DNA of 64,000 nucleotides from Moraxella nonliquefaciens (GCF_001679005.1 NZ_LXTW01000032.1:124001-188000), one strand, 5' to 3'. Numbered from the stretch's first letter, positions 46,636-57,675 are shown. Made by a program: numbers and translations. Notes: a model not told the origin generated them from the sequence alone.

Positions 46636-49416
46636 ATGCCAAAACTACCCTTTGCTGATTTTACCTCCACCGCTTTTGATGTTATCATCACCTGTGCAGA
46701 TGGTCTTGAAAATGCTCTATTAGTAGAGCTTGACTTATTTGCTCTGGTCGGGCAGATTGTACGAATGGGGCGTGTGCGTGTGAATGTATCGCTTGCTGAT
46801 TTTTATAAGATTTGCCTATATAGCCGTGTGGCAAGCCGTGTGTTATTGCCAATTGGTGAGTATTATTTTCGCCAAAAGACCCAAACCATCAATCAGGTGC
46901 GTGAAAATGGTGGTCAAAAAAGTACTCGCACGATTGAGACCAAAGTCATTGATGAAGATGTACCCACGGCCTTGTATGAGTTTGCCAGTCGTTATGATTG
47001 GACAAGTATGTTTGGTGTGGATAACACTTTTGCCATACGCTTATCTACCGATAAACGCCTATCGGTAAACCAACAATTTGCCACTTTGCGTATCAAAGAT
47101 GCTGTTGCTGACTGCTTTAATGAAAAGTTAGGCAAGCGACCAAATGTGGACAAATCCCCAGATTTTCATATTTATGCCCACGCCACAAATGAACTTGCCG
47201 AGCTGTATTTGGATTTATCAGGCACAAGTTTGCACAAGCGGGGTTATCGTGTGGCAAATACAGATGCTCCCTTAAAAGAAAACCTTGCATCCGCTTTGCT
47301 CTATGAATGTCAATGGCACAAGGGTGAACATACTGCCATCATTGACCCCATGTGTGGTTCTGGCACACTCATCACCGAAGCCTTACTCATGAAAACTGCC
47401 TATCCTGTGGGTATTGACAAAAAGGCGAGTGATTTTGGTTTTTATCATTGGCAATATCATGATGACAATCTGTGGCAAACCCTTGCCAACACCGCCCTAA
47501 ATAATTTTCATGCCAATCTTGCGCGCTTAGAACAAGAGCTTATCAAAGGTGATTTTATCGCCCTTGCCTTAGATGCCAACGCTCATGCTGTGCGTGCCTG
47601 CCACAAGAACTTGATGGCCTCCGCCCTTGCTCCCATAGCTCAACACGTCCGCCTAGAACAGCGTTCGCTTGCCAGCACCAAAGAGGTATTGACGAAGATA
47701 AATACTGCCTATCCTCTTGTCATTACCAATCCCCCTTATGGTGAACGGTTGGGTGAGAGTGATTTTATCAAACCTTTATATCACGGCTTGGGGCTTATTA
47801 TGGCGGATGGTTTACGTCATGTGGGGCGTGCGGATATGGCGGTGTTGGCAAGCCACATTGAACACGCTGACACCTTGCCCATCAGTAAGCCAAACACCTT
47901 AAAATGCCACAATGGGGCATTGAGTGTTTATTTTCGTCATGGGGCGATAGATTTTACCAAAACCGACTGTCTGATGCATGAATTGATTGTAAATTTTCAT
48001 AAAAAAGAGATTAATCATCCTGACAGTCAAGAATTCATCAATCGCTTACAAAAAAATATCATTAACCTAAAAAAACATGCCCAAAAAAATCATATTAGCA
48101 ACATGCGAATTTATGATGCTGATTTACCCAATTATAACGTGGCAATTGATATTTATGGCGATAAGATTCATGTGCAAGAATACGCCCCACCAAAACAAAT
48201 CCCCGCCGATGTTGCCAAATCTCGGTTTAATTTGGTTTTGTCTGCCATTCGTAAGATTTTCAATGTGCAACGTGAAAGTATTTTTATCAAAACACGCATG
48301 AGACAATCAGGTAATGACCAATATACCAAAAATATTAAAGAAGATAATCAAAAATCCAAAAAAATGTATGTCGCTTATGAACATGGGGCATATCTCTATG
48401 TCAATTTTACCGATTATTTGGATACAGGATTATTTATTGACCACCGTAATATTCGTGAAATGATAAAAAACGCCAGCCGTGGCAAACACGTCTTAAATCT
48501 ATTTGCCTATACTTGTACCGCCAGCGTGCATTCAGCAATGGGCGGAGCAAAGTCGGTAACGAGTGTGGATTTGTCTGCCAATTATCTAAATTGGGGTAAG
48601 CAAAATTTTGCCCTAAACGGACTTGATTTGACTGCTACGACGTCAGATAATACGCCAAAATATCAGTTCATCGCCACCGATGTGTTTGACTGGTTAAAAA
48701 ATAACACCGAGCAGTTTGAGATAATATTTATTGACCCGCCGACCTTTTCAAATTCTAAAAAGTTTCAAGGAACTTTTGATGTGCAAAGAGACCATGTCGC
48801 CCTGATAAGCCGTGCCATGAATCGCCTTGCCCCAAATGGCGTGTTGTATTTTAGCAATAACTTTACCAAATTTGTGTTAGACGATGAGATTAAATCTCGC
48901 TATGAGGTAACCCCCATCACTGATAAAACCATTGGCGTGGATTTTAATCTTAAAAAACCCATTCATCAAAGTTTTAAAATCACGCACAAAAATCAAATGA
49001 TGAAAGTGTATGAATTTGAAAGTGCGTTTGATACGGTGAATGACGATTGGCAAGATGAAATAAACGGTTATCATAAAAAAGGCGAGATAAAACATTCAAA
49101 AGACAGAGCATTTAAAAAGTCTTTTGATAAATCTTTTGATAAATCATTTAAAGATAAATCAGACAATTCACGATTTAAAAAAGATGATAGAAAAGATAGC
49201 TTTAAAAAAGACACTTTTAAAAATAATGACAAAAAGTCATTTGATAAAAGACAAACAGGCAAAGACAGATTTTATGATAATGAACCTGTTAAGTCAGACA
49301 AGCCAAAAGTACGCTATGAAAAGATTGATGGTAAATTGGTTGCCATACCCATAAATAACGCCCAAACCAATCAATCAAACCAACCCAAAAAATATGTGCT
49401 AAAACCAAAATCATGA
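46636..49416 (+). CDS. rlmL: Bifunctional 23S rRNA methyltransferase RlmKL
   Basis: Two fused methyltransferases: RlmL makes m2G2445 and RlmK m7G2069 in 23S rRNA. An N-terminal THUMP-type region precedes the first SAM fold (DPMCGSGTLITEALLMK, catalytic TNPPYGERLGES). The second fold follows (HVLNLFAYTCTASVHSAMGG, DPPTFSNSKKF). At 926 residues it is longer than E. coli (702), mainly through a C-terminal extension of about 130 residues. That extension is lysine- and aspartate-rich, with repeated KSFDKSF units and a final NQPKKYVLKPKS. The tail is likely disordered and RNA-binding. Confidence 0.95.
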   Translation: MPKLPFADFTSTAFDVIITCADGLENALLVELDLFALVGQIVRMGRVRVNVSLADFYKICLYSRVASRVLLPIGEYYFRQKTQTINQVRENGGQKSTRTIETKVIDEDVPTALYEFASRYDWTSMFGVDNTFAIRLSTDKRLSVNQQFATLRIKDAVADCFNEKLGKRPNVDKSPDFHIYAHATNELAELYLDLSGTSLHKRGYRVANTDAPLKENLASALLYECQWHKGEHTAIIDPMCGSGTLITEALLMKTAYPVGIDKKASDFGFYHWQYHDDNLWQTLANTALNNFHANLARLEQELIKGDFIALALDANAHAVRACHKNLMASALAPIAQHVRLEQRSLASTKEVLTKINTAYPLVITNPPYGERLGESDFIKPLYHGLGLIMADGLRHVGRADMAVLASHIEHADTLPISKPNTLKCHNGALSVYFRHGAIDFTKTDCLMHELIVNFHKKEINHPDSQEFINRLQKNIINLKKHAQKNHISNMRIYDADLPNYNVAIDIYGDKIHVQEYAPPKQIPADVAKSRFNLVLSAIRKIFNVQRESIFIKTRMRQSGNDQYTKNIKEDNQKSKKMYVAYEHGAYLYVNFTDYLDTGLFIDHRNIREMIKNASRGKHVLNLFAYTCTASVHSAMGGAKSVTSVDLSANYLNWGKQNFALNGLDLTATTSDNTPKYQFIATDVFDWLKNNTEQFEIIFIDPPTFSNSKKFQGTFDVQRDHVALISRAMNRLAPNGVLYFSNNFTKFVLDDEIKSRYEVTPITDKTIGVDFNLKKPIHQSFKITHKNQMMKVYEFESAFDTVNDDWQDEINGYHKKGEIKHSKDRAFKKSFDKSFDKSFKDKSDNSRFKKDDRKDSFKKDTFKNNDKKSFDKRQTGKDRFYDNEPVKSDKPKVRYEKIDGKLVAIPINNAQTNQSNQPKKYVLKPKS

Positions 49417-49464
49417 TGAAATGATTGACGCACCAAACCAAATAGCAAAAATTTGAGAACAGCC

Positions 49465-50535
49465 ATGACCAACAGCCAAACCTTAAACGATGAAACCCTA
49501 AACGATGTAGAAAACCATGCCCAAAGCATTCATGCCTTATCTGCTGACAGCGACCGACAAACCAATACCAATGACGATGATGAGCATGAATTTGATGATG
49601 GCATCGCATCTGCCCGCTTTAAAAAACTACAAAAGAAACTGCGTAAAGAAGTATCATGGGCGATTCGTGATTTTAACATGATTGAAGATGGCGATGTCGT
49701 CATGGTGTGTATCTCAGGCGGTAAGGATAGCTTTACGCTCCTTGATATTTTACTGTTTTTAAAACGCATTGCTCCGATTGATTTTGATGTCGTGGCGGTT
49801 AATCTTGACCAAAAACAGCCCAATTTTCCAGAACACATCCTGCCTGAATACCTATCTAAGCAGGGCATTGCACATTATATCCTAGAAAAGGACACTTATA
49901 GCATCGTAAAATCAGTCGTGCCAGAGGGCAAGACTTACTGTTCAGCTTGTTCACGTCTAAGACGGGGCTCGCTGTACGGCTTTGCCAAGCAAATTGGGGC
50001 AACCAAGATTGCACTCGGTCATCACCGTGATGACATTTTGGCAACATTCTTTTTAAATTTATTTCATGGTGGCAGTCTAAAAGCCATGCCCCCTAAGCTA
50101 TTATCTGATGATAAGCAAAATGTGCTTATTCGTCCGCTTGCCTATGTTGCTGAAAAGGACATCATCAAATATGCCAATTATAAACAATTTCCCATTATCC
50201 CTTGCGGTCTGTGTGGCTCACAAGAAAACCTACAACGGGCGATGATAAATGACATGCTTCGTGAATGGGACAACGCCCATCCAAAGCGTTTGGCAAGTAT
50301 GTTTAGGGCGTTACAAAATGTCGCCCCAAGCCAGCTTGCTGACCGAGAACTGTTTGATTTTGAAAGCCTAAAAACCAAGCGGACAGACGATAAAAGACTG
50401 TTTGAGGGCGATAACATTCAGGTGGGTATGGCGGACAAACTTGCTGATATTGGTTTGCCAACTGCTCCACAGGTGCAGACCTTTAATCCTAAATTTAGCA
50501 ACAAAATTCCAACGATAAATCCTGTTATTGATTGA
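49465..50535 (+). CDS. ttcA: tRNA-cytidine(32) 2-sulfurtransferase TtcA
   Basis: Installs 2-thiocytidine at position 32 of tRNAs, using ATP and a [4Fe-4S] cluster with sulfur from IscS. The PP-loop SGGKDS is at residues 84-89; cluster cysteines are in [12 protein letters not shown] and CGLCGSQ. The N-terminal 45 residues are an acidic, probably disordered extension. The ATG at 49465 is used; an in-frame TTG four codons upstream is less likely. The isc operon in the same window supplies sulfur and cluster. Confidence 0.95.
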   Translation: MTNSQTLNDETLNDVENHAQSIHALSADSDRQTNTNDDDEHEFDDGIASARFKKLQKKLRKEVSWAIRDFNMIEDGDVVMVCISGGKDSFTLLDILLFLKRIAPIDFDVVAVNLDQKQPNFPEHILPEYLSKQGIAHYILEKDTYSIVKSVVPEGKTYCSACSRLRRGSLYGFAKQIGATKIALGHHRDDILATFFLNLFHGGSLKAMPPKLLSDDKQNVLIRPLAYVAEKDIIKYANYKQFPIIPCGLCGSQENLQRAMINDMLREWDNAHPKRLASMFRALQNVAPSQLADRELFDFESLKTKRTDDKRLFEGDNIQVGMADKLADIGLPTAPQVQTFNPKFSNKIPTINPVID

Positions 50536-50548
50536 TTGTGAGCCGAGC

Positions 50549-50893
50549 ATGATAATAAAAGCACTGTTTATCATATTACTGCTGATGTGTGTGGGCGTTC
50601 AAGGTATGTTTATCTATCTGCTTGGCGGTTATGACCCACACGAGTTAAACAAACTGCTCAGAATGTGGGAGAGTTTTGGCATTGAGATTGTGCCTTATAC
50701 GGCTTTTATGCTGTCAATCACACAAGCAAAAGCCATTTGGCTAATCCCAAAGCTTAATTTAATCATTGGCGGTATGGCAATCATTAAAAAAGAATGGCAT
50801 ATTGGGCTATTGGTGCTTGTGCTGTCTTTTTTAATCGCCTTAGCCTTTGTTTGGGCGATATATTCGCCAGCGATGATGATTTCCATAAGATAA
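50549..50893 (+). CDS. Small membrane protein, unknown function
   Basis: 114 residues with three hydrophobic helices (IIKALFIILLLMCVGVQGMF near the N-terminus, a middle segment around LIPKLNLIIGGMAII, and LLVLVLSFLIALAFVWAIY near the end). No family recognised. The start is taken at ATG 50549, 13 bases after ttcA, with only a weak GAG upstream. The lack of internal stops and clean transmembrane pattern support a real gene. Confidence 0.6.
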   Translation: MIIKALFIILLLMCVGVQGMFIYLLGGYDPHELNKLLRMWESFGIEIVPYTAFMLSITQAKAIWLIPKLNLIIGGMAIIKKEWHIGLLVLVLSFLIALAFVWAIYSPAMMISIR

Positions 50894-51012
50894 TGACTTC
50901 CATAAGTGGGTGATATTTTATTTCACTTTTTAATATCAAGAGTGGTAGGGTGCATACGCACCAATATACCATCAAATTTAAATCAATTTCAACAAAACCA
51001 AAAGGTAGTTTT

Positions 51013-51546
51013 ATGACCATAGCAAATCTAAACGTCATGATTAGTAGTGATGAAATCGCCCAAAAAGTGAGCGAGCTTGGTAGACAAATCACCGCTCATT
51101 ATGCAAGCAGTGATAAAGAGCTGATTTTAATTGGTCTTTTGCGTGGTTCGGTGATTTTTATGGCGGATTTATGCCGAGCGATTGATAAAGCACATGAGTT
51201 TGATTTTATGACAGCATCCAGTTATGCCAAAGGTACGGTATCTAGTGGCGATGTCAAGATTTTAAAAGATTTGGATGGTGATATTCGTGGTAAAGATGTG
51301 TTGATTGTTGAAGACATCATTGATTCGGGGCGTACATTATCCAAAGTTGTGGAAATTTTACAGACCCGTGAGCCAAATTCTATTGAACTGTGTACGCTAA
51401 TTAGCAAGCCATCTCGCCGTGAGATAGATATGGACGTGAGATTTTTGGGTTTTGAGGTTGAAGACCGTTTTATTGTGGGCTATGGTTTGGATTATGAACA
51501 AAAATACCGCCATTTACCCTTTATTGGTGAGATTGGGTTGTCATAA
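51013..51546 (+). CDS. hpt: Hypoxanthine phosphoribosyltransferase
   Basis: Purine salvage enzyme making IMP (and often GMP) from hypoxanthine and PRPP. The PRPP-binding motif [14 protein letters not shown] and the [15 protein letters not shown] loop are diagnostic. The start is ATG 51013 (MTIANLNVM, 177 residues), with AAAGGTAG upstream, rather than an outer reading from 50950. Confidence 0.95.
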   Translation: MTIANLNVMISSDEIAQKVSELGRQITAHYASSDKELILIGLLRGSVIFMADLCRAIDKAHEFDFMTASSYAKGTVSSGDVKILKDLDGDIRGKDVLIVEDIIDSGRTLSKVVEILQTREPNSIELCTLISKPSRREIDMDVRFLGFEVEDRFIVGYGLDYEQKYRHLPFIGEIGLS

Positions 51547-51649
51547 CTTATTGATTTATATGGGATATGCCCATTACTTATAACATTTTCATAGAATATG
51601 GCTTTTACCAAAGATAGGCATGCCCTAACTTATTTTTAAAATTTTAAAT

Positions 51650-51676
51650 AAATCGGGCATCATGTCCGATTTTTTG
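51650..51676 (+). terminator. Terminator after hpt
   Basis: AAATCGG (51650-51656) pairs with CCGATTT (51666-51672) and T residues follow. It lies only 15 bases before the next start codon, so read-through or a separate promoter governs the TRIC-type gene. Confidence 0.65.
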
Positions 51677-51690
51677 ATGATGGTTTAACG

Positions 51691-52359
51691 ATGATAGAGT
51701 TGGCTTTGCTGATTGATACGGCAAGTTTGATTTATGTATTTGATTTTATTGGGATTATTGCCTGTGCGGTGGCAGGCACCATGCTTGCCATGAGTAAAGG
51801 ATTTGATTTGTTTGGTTGTGTTTTGGTATCTATGGTGAATGCCATAGGTGGTGGAACGATTCGTGATGTCATGCTTGACCGATATCCCCTGTTTTGGATG
51901 ATGGATTTAAATTATGTATTTACCATCACACTGACATCCATCCTGTGCCAAATATTTTTTTGTCCTACGGTGCGTATCAATGGCGTATTAAAATTCTTTG
52001 ATGCCATTGGATTGTCGGCGTTTAGTGTGATTGGATTGACAGTGGCTTTGTCCACAGGAGCACCACCACCGATTGCTGTGATGATGGCGGTGATGACCAG
52101 CATCGCAGGCGGTATCATGCGAGATATGATTTGCCAAGAGTTACCGATGGTACTACAAAAAGAGATTTACATCACTGCCTGTATCATCGGGTCGCTGACA
52201 TATTTGGGGCTTTGGCGGTTGGGTGTGATGGCGTGGCTCTCTGAACTTGCCATGCTGATGGTGGTATTTGGTGTACGAATGTTGGCAATACGCCATGATT
52301 GGCATTTGCCAAGCATTCGTATGGTAGGATGGCTTATAAAAAATGAAGGTAAAAAATAA
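51691..52359 (+). CDS. TRIC-type cation channel family protein (UPF0126)
   Basis: 222-residue membrane protein built from two repeats of three helices plus a seventh ([38 protein letters not shown]; then [36 protein letters not shown]). This is the YicG/YadS-type TRIC family, related to trimeric intracellular cation channels; prokaryotic members conduct K+ in vitro. Convergent with purH. Confidence 0.9.
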   Translation: MIELALLIDTASLIYVFDFIGIIACAVAGTMLAMSKGFDLFGCVLVSMVNAIGGGTIRDVMLDRYPLFWMMDLNYVFTITLTSILCQIFFCPTVRINGVLKFFDAIGLSAFSVIGLTVALSTGAPPPIAVMMAVMTSIAGGIMRDMICQELPMVLQKEIYITACIIGSLTYLGLWRLGVMAWLSELAMLMVVFGVRMLAIRHDWHLPSIRMVGWLIKNEGKK

Positions 52360-52380
52360 ACCCCAAGACGGGGCTTATTT
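52354..52380. terminator. Bidirectional terminator between TRIC-type gene and purH
   Basis: AAATAA-CCCC (52354-52364) pairs with GGGG-TTATTT (52370-52380) with one mismatch. It overlaps the stop codon of the upstream gene and serves both convergent genes. Confidence 0.7.
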
Positions 52381-52396
52381 GGGTTGTCTGTCAATA

Positions 52397-53989
52397 TCAA
52401 TGCCTAAAATGTCTCATGCCAGTAAAGACCATGGCAATGCCATGTTCATTGGCAGCGGTGATGACCTCATCATCACGCACAGAACCGCCAGGTTGGATGA
52501 TACATTTAATGCCAGCTTTGGCGGCGTTATCAATACCGTCTCTAAATGGGAAAAAGGCGTCCGATGCCATAACCGCCCCTTCAACAGGCAGTCCTGCATG
52601 CTGAGCTTTGATAACGGCAATGCGAGCAGAGTTGACACGGCTCATTTGCCCTGCACCAATACCGATGGTTTGGCGGTTTTTGGCATAGACGATGGCATTG
52701 GATTTGACGTATTTGGCAACTTTCCATGCAAAAATCAAGTCATCAAGCTCTGTATCAGTGGGGGCAACATCAGTAACAACGTTAAGATTTGATTTGTCAA
52801 TCATACCCAAATCCTGCTCTTGGACAAGTAGTCCGCCACCCACACGTTTATAATCAAGTTGTGGGGTGCGTTCGTTGATATTTGGCAATTCACCACAGGT
52901 AAGCACACGTATGTTTTTCTTAGTAGAGGTGATATCAAGTACACCATCTGCCACACTAGGGGCGATGATAACCTCTACAAATTGGCGGTCAATGATGGCT
53001 TTGGCGGTATCAACATCAAGTTTGCGGTTAAAGGCGATGATGCCCCCAAAAGCAGACTCAGGGTCAGTGGCGTAGGCCAGATGATAAGCATCCAAAATGC
53101 CATCAAGTGATACCGCCACGCCACATGGATTGGCATGTTTGACAATCACGCAGGCAGGTTTGGCAAAGGATTTGACGCATTCTAAGGCGGCATCAGTATC
53201 GGCGATATTGTTATAGGATAACTCTTTGCCTTGTAACTGTTTGGCAGTGGCGATGGATGCTTCTGTTGCCCCATTTTCTATATAAAAACTGGCATGTTGG
53301 TGGGGGTTTTCGCCATAGCGAAGTTCTTGGGATTTGTTAAGCTGAATATTAAAGGTGCGTGGAAATTGGGTTTTGGCAGTGGCATCATCGCTTAGTGTCT
53401 CGCCTTTATCCAAAAGCCTTGACCCTAAAAAATTTGCTATCATGCCATCATAATTGGCGGTATGTTCAAAGGCTTTGACTGCCAAATCAAAGCGAGTACT
53501 GTCTGATAACCTGCCATCGGTTTTGAGTTCGTTTATGACGATGGCGTAGTCGGTAGGGCTTGTGATGATCCCCACGTATTTGTGGTTTTTGGCAGATGAG
53601 CGTACCATTGCAGGGCCGCCAATGTCAATATTTTCTATGGCATCGCTCATGGTAACATCATCTTTGGCAATGGTCTTACCAAAGGGATATAGATTGACCG
53701 CAACAATATCAATGGCATCAATACCGTGTTCTGCCATGATATCGCTATCTAGCTTGCGTCGACCTAAGATACCGCCGTGAATCTTGGGGTGTAAGGTTTT
53801 AACTCGTCCATCCATCATTTCGGCAAAGCCAGTGTGGGCAGACACTTCGGTGGCAAAAATGCCATTATCGGTCAAAAGTTTAAATGTACCGCCTGTGGAT
53901 AAAATATCAAAGCCTAAGGTGGATAACTCTTGGGCAAATTCTACAATGCCTGTCTTGTCAGAGACGGAGAGTAGGGCGAATTTTTTCAT
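52397..53989 (-). CDS. purH: Bifunctional AICAR transformylase/IMP cyclohydrolase
   Basis: Last two steps of de novo IMP synthesis. The N-terminal MGS-like cyclohydrolase domain ([20 protein letters not shown], then [20 protein letters not shown]) joins the transformylase domain ([26 protein letters not shown]). The C-terminal [20 protein letters not shown] is conserved. It is 530 residues. It follows fis, with a hairpin between. Confidence 0.97.
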   Translation of the reverse strand: MKKFALLSVSDKTGIVEFAQELSTLGFDILSTGGTFKLLTDNGIFATEVSAHTGFAEMMDGRVKTLHPKIHGGILGRRKLDSDIMAEHGIDAIDIVAVNLYPFGKTIAKDDVTMSDAIENIDIGGPAMVRSSAKNHKYVGIITSPTDYAIVINELKTDGRLSDSTRFDLAVKAFEHTANYDGMIANFLGSRLLDKGETLSDDATAKTQFPRTFNIQLNKSQELRYGENPHQHASFYIENGATEASIATAKQLQGKELSYNNIADTDAALECVKSFAKPACVIVKHANPCGVAVSLDGILDAYHLAYATDPESAFGGIIAFNRKLDVDTAKAIIDRQFVEVIIAPSVADGVLDITSTKKNIRVLTCGELPNINERTPQLDYKRVGGGLLVQEQDLGMIDKSNLNVVTDVAPTDTELDDLIFAWKVAKYVKSNAIVYAKNRQTIGIGAGQMSRVNSARIAVIKAQHAGLPVEGAVMASDAFFPFRDGIDNAAKAGIKCIIQPGGSVRDDEVITAANEHGIAMVFTGMRHFRH

Positions 53990-54049
53990 AAAAATACCTT
54001 TTAGGTTGCAGGGTTAAAGGGTGAGTGATAAATGTGGTTAAAACAAAAC

Positions 54050-54072
54050 GAAAACCCGCCAAAATGACGGGT
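54050..54072 (-). terminator. Hairpin between fis and purH
   Basis: ACCCG/CGGGT stem (54054-54058 with 54068-54072), followed on the minus strand by TTTTCGTTTT. It may attenuate fis transcription before purH. Confidence 0.6.
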
Positions 54073-54088
54073 GCAACAAATTAGGTGA

Positions 54089-54343
54089 TTATAACAAACC
54101 ATGCGTTTTTAGCTTAGTGCGAAGCGTGCCACGATTGAGTCCGAGCATTTGAGCAGCTTTGGATTGATTGTTACGTGTGTGTTTCATGACCGTCATCAAT
54201 AAAGGTTTTTCAAATTCATGTAAAAAAATCTCGTACATGTTGGCGGTATTCTCGCCATTTAGGTGAGCCAAATAATGTTCAACCGCTTTTGTTACTTCAT
54301 CATGTAGCACAGTGGTTATTTGGTTGGGGTGCATGGGGGTCAT
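54089..54343 (-). CDS. fis: DNA-binding protein Fis
   Basis: Nucleoid protein of 84 residues, with the C-terminal HTH NNQSKAAQMLGLNRGTLRTKL nearly identical to other Fis proteins. The N-terminus is shorter than in E. coli (98), as common in Moraxellaceae and pseudomonads. AGGAG precedes the ATG. No dusB is attached; the order prmA-DUF3426-fis-purH is the pseudomonad-like arrangement. Confidence 0.95.
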   Translation of the reverse strand: MTPMHPNQITTVLHDEVTKAVEHYLAHLNGENTANMYEIFLHEFEKPLLMTVMKHTRNNQSKAAQMLGLNRGTLRTKLKTHGLL

Positions 54344-54417
54344 TACAACAGCTCCTATGTCTACTTAACCTGTCATTGTATCACAGTGGCAGGTTAAAAT
54401 TTTATCAATCCTATTAT

Positions 54418-54453
54418 TATCTACCATTAACAATGTATCTACCATTAACAATG
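54418..54453. repeat. Tandem 18-bp duplication upstream of fis
   Basis: TATCTACCATTAACAATG occurs twice in direct tandem (54418-54435 and 54436-54453), 75 bases before the fis start and so probably in its promoter or leader. Confidence 0.9.
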
Positions 54454-54518
54454 GGTGTTAGAATTATTGTAAAACAATTGCCATCATTTGACAAGTTATA
54501 GATTACCTGTAATTGGTT

Positions 54519-55631
54519 TTATTGATAAAATGGTGTTACTGTTACCGTACTTACTTTGGGGGCAGAATTTTCTGAGACTGAGAGCATGATTCGCTTGTGT
54601 TGGTTGGCAAGTAGGGTGGTTTGAGATTGGCTAAGATAGTCTTTGGTATCTGCCACAAAGTCCGCCACGACCACACCTTGACTGTCTTTAAGCTGTACCA
54701 ATAAATAAGGAAACAGCTGTTCTGAGTTGGTTTTATTGGCAATGTCAATGATGATGTCTTTTTGGTTTTTTAAAGATGATGTGATTGATAAAGCATCTAA
54801 ATTTGCTGATGGAACACTGCAAGAGATAATATTGCAGACCGTGTAAATAAAGTTGGCAGTTTCAGGATTTTTAGCAAGTTTATCTACATTAAATAAGGCA
54901 TACTGTACCACAAGCAAACCGATGAGTAATAAGCACCCAAGAAGCCATAATAACTGTGATACCAAAGATTTTTTGGTGGCAAGCTGTTGGGAGGTTGGTT
55001 TTTTTGACCAAATTTTTTTGATTGGTTTTTTGGGTTTGGGGGTGGCAACAGGGATGATGGTGGTTAAGTCAACATTATTTTCAATGGGGCTGGTATTATT
55101 TTCAATGGGGCTGGTTTTGGCTTTGGTATTGGTGGTGCTTGTTTGGGCGGTATTAACAGGCTTTGTATCATTGAGTAAATCATGAGCCCAATCATCCCCT
55201 TCGTCATCCGCCAATTCATCTTTGGTGCTTTTGGCAGTCGTTGGAGCAAAATTGATGTTATCTTTTAAAAAATTTTCCAGTTCGTCATTATCAAATGACA
55301 CACCCAAAACAGTTTTAGGTTTATTCTCTTCAACACCGTCCATATCATCATGAATCATGTCTTCGGTAAGTGTGCGTTTGGTACGTTTGGTGCGTTTTGG
55401 GGTGATTTTTTCTTGTGGGTCTGTTGTGGTTTGGGTTTTATGGGCTGTCGCTTGTGGGGTGGGATCTGGCTGTTTGGTTTGGGCAGCAGATGAGCTGTTT
55501 ACCAAATTGGCATTTAAAAAAAACACTTGCTGACACTTGCCACATTTGGCACGAGCATCGGGGTCGCCAAGTTTGGTGGTGGGCATGGGGTAAGTTGTTT
55601 GACAATGGGGGCATTGGGTTTGATTGCTCAT
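54519..55631 (-). CDS. Zinc-ribbon and DUF3426 domain membrane protein
   Basis: 370 residues. The N-terminal MJ0042-type zinc ribbon has two CxxC pairs (CPHCQ near 7-10, CGKC near 31-34). A disordered linker contains an exact duplication of TSPIENN (bases 55077-55118). A membrane helix (LLWLLGCLLLIGLLVVQYAL, about residues 230-250) and a periplasmic DUF3426 domain follow. Family members flank prmA and fis in many gamma-proteobacteria; function is unknown. Confidence 0.9.
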   Translation of the reverse strand: MSNQTQCPHCQTTYPMPTTKLGDPDARAKCGKCQQVFFLNANLVNSSSAAQTKQPDPTPQATAHKTQTTTDPQEKITPKRTKRTKRTLTEDMIHDDMDGVEENKPKTVLGVSFDNDELENFLKDNINFAPTTAKSTKDELADDEGDDWAHDLLNDTKPVNTAQTSTTNTKAKTSPIENNTSPIENNVDLTTIIPVATPKPKKPIKKIWSKKPTSQQLATKKSLVSQLLWLLGCLLLIGLLVVQYALFNVDKLAKNPETANFIYTVCNIISCSVPSANLDALSITSSLKNQKDIIIDIANKTNSEQLFPYLLVQLKDSQGVVVADFVADTKDYLSQSQTTLLANQHKRIMLSVSENSAPKVSTVTVTPFYQ

Positions 55632-55763
55632 GTTTTTATTAAATCCAATTTAGACCAAGGTGAGAGAATGTTTTGTGATGTTATTGATAATATTATCCAA
55701 AACAGTACAGATTGCTTTTCTTTATGCTACTAAATTGTTACGTACTTGACAATTTTAATCCGC

Positions 55764-56690
55764 TCAGCTGTGCTTAATAGCGGATAAACGATACCAATGG
55801 CGGTCTTCGCTGTTTTCATAATGGTAAGGCATGTCAAGGTCAAAATAGGGTTGATACGCCATCATGACATCATCTACTTGATTTTCAATCAGCCCTGATA
55901 ATACAATACTGCCTTTATTTTTTAACAAAGTGGTAAAAAACGGTGCAAAATGAATGAGTGGTTTGGCTAAGATATTGGCGGTAATGGTGTCAGCAAGAAT
56001 GTTGTGCATTTTTTGATGGGTTTTAAATTCTTCGGGTAAAAATATCAACATTTTATCTTCAACGCCATTTAGTTTGGCATTTTGGTGCGTAGCAAGCAGT
56101 GCTTGAGGGTCAATATCAACCGCTAATACCTGTTTTGCCCCAAGCAGCAATGCACCGACCCCCAAGATGCCTGAACCACAGCCGTAGTCAATGATGATTT
56201 TATCGGTCAAATCCTGCCCAGCAAGCCAATCAAGGCACAATCGTGTTGTGGCGTGATAGCCTGTACCAAAGGCAAGCCCTGGGTCTAGGATAAGATTGAT
56301 GGCGTTTGGGTTGGGGGCGTCTAGCCATTTGGGGACTATCCACAGATTGCCAGCACATTGAATGGGTTTGTAATGAATCATCCACTCGCAAGTCCAATCC
56401 TTATCATCAAGCACCGACAGCCATACACGACTTGCTCCCACCTGGGCGGCGATGTTATGGGCAAGACTCTCAAAGTTGGTGTCATCCCATCTGCCATCGG
56501 TATTGGTATCAAAAATGGCGGTTAGCACCACATCGCCCCATAATGGCTCTTCGCCCGGCATGGGCTCAAATAGTGGTTCATCGCCTGCATCTTCTAGCAG
56601 TATAGAGACCGCTTGGGCTTCATAAAACAGTGCTTCGGCAAGTTCAACTTGCTCTTTGGTCAGTTGTAGGTGAATTTGTTGCCATGCCAT
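55764..56690 (-). CDS. prmA: Ribosomal protein L11 methyltransferase PrmA
   Basis: Trimethylates lysines and the N-terminus of ribosomal protein L11. The N-terminal L11-binding domain opens MAWQQIHLQLTKEQVELAEA; the SAM-binding motif is IIDYGCGSGILGVGALLLG, preceded by LDPGLAFGTGYHATTRLCL, and the NILAKPLI-type catalytic block is present. It is 308 residues with GGAAGA before the ATG. Confidence 0.96.
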   Translation of the reverse strand: MAWQQIHLQLTKEQVELAEALFYEAQAVSILLEDAGDEPLFEPMPGEEPLWGDVVLTAIFDTNTDGRWDDTNFESLAHNIAAQVGASRVWLSVLDDKDWTCEWMIHYKPIQCAGNLWIVPKWLDAPNPNAINLILDPGLAFGTGYHATTRLCLDWLAGQDLTDKIIIDYGCGSGILGVGALLLGAKQVLAVDIDPQALLATHQNAKLNGVEDKMLIFLPEEFKTHQKMHNILADTITANILAKPLIHFAPFFTTLLKNKGSIVLSGLIENQVDDVMMAYQPYFDLDMPYHYENSEDRHWYRLSAIKHS

Positions 56691-56734
56691 AAGTTCTTCC
56701 TATTGTTTAAATGGGCTAAGTTGGGTTTTGGGGG

Positions 56735-57580
56735 TTATTTGGTATCATCATCGCTTAAAATTGTCAAATCATCTTTGTAAAGGTTGTCAATGTTGGATTT
56801 GCAAAAATCAGGGTCAAGGCGACAGATGGCGTTTTGTAAGGCATCAATGTGCTTATCTTGGGCTTGAATATGAGCGAGTAATTTGGCGATGCTTGTTACC
56901 ACAGGGTCGGCATTATTGGGGCTTAGTCCGTAAGCATTAAAACCATCATTGGTAGATTCTGGGTAGATATCACCATCAGAGGCGTTGGGCTTATTTGCTT
57001 GTGTGTTGGTGTCAAGTTCTGTTTGGGTGTTTTTGGTGTTTTTATTAATCATGCGAGCCGCTGAGCCAACCATGGTAGCATTTGCAGGAACGGATTTGAC
57101 AACCACCGCATTTGAGCCGATTTTGGTGTTATCACCCACGCTAAAACCCCCCAAAATTTTCGCCCCTGCTCCAACCACGACATGATTGCCAAGTGTGGGA
57201 TGGCGTTTTGTGCCTTTCTCCCATGACACACCACCTAAGGTAACGCCATGATATAAAGTAACATCATCGCCAATCTCTGCTGTCTCACCGATGACAACCC
57301 CCATGCCATGGTCAATGAACAATCGTTTACCAATCTTGGCAGCAGGGTGAATCTCAATGCCTGTTGCCATGCGTGTCAAGTGAGATAACCCCCTTGCCAA
57401 AAATTTATAATCAGCTTGCCAAAGGCTGTGAGATGCACGGTGCAGGGTGCGCGCATGAATGCCAGGATAGGTCAAGATAATCTCAATTTTGGTGCGAGCA
57501 GCAGGGTCTCGTTCTAGTACCGCACTTAAATCATCATCTATGGCGTAGGTTAGATTTTTTAGCTTGGAGAAAATACTCAT
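56735..57580 (-). CDS. cysE: Serine O-acetyltransferase CysE
   Basis: Forms O-acetylserine for cysteine synthesis. The left-handed beta-helix hexapeptide domain spans roughly residues 70-180 ([39 protein letters not shown]). It is 281 residues. The C-terminal 90 residues after the helix form an extension of low complexity ([16 protein letters not shown]) and a final helical part, unlike the short tail of E. coli CysE. O-acetylserine is the usual inducer precursor for CysB, and a CysB-like regulator is in the window. Confidence 0.93.
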   Translation of the reverse strand: MSIFSKLKNLTYAIDDDLSAVLERDPAARTKIEIILTYPGIHARTLHRASHSLWQADYKFLARGLSHLTRMATGIEIHPAAKIGKRLFIDHGMGVVIGETAEIGDDVTLYHGVTLGGVSWEKGTKRHPTLGNHVVVGAGAKILGGFSVGDNTKIGSNAVVVKSVPANATMVGSAARMINKNTKNTQTELDTNTQANKPNASDGDIYPESTNDGFNAYGLSPNNADPVVTSIAKLLAHIQAQDKHIDALQNAICRLDPDFCKSNIDNLYKDDLTILSDDDTK

Positions 57581-57675
57581 GATAAATAATGTATTTTAAA
57601 ATCGCTTATTCTATCATCAAAATCTCGTTGAGTATAGGGTTTGTTTGAGTTGTCTTATTGACGCACACGCCAAAC

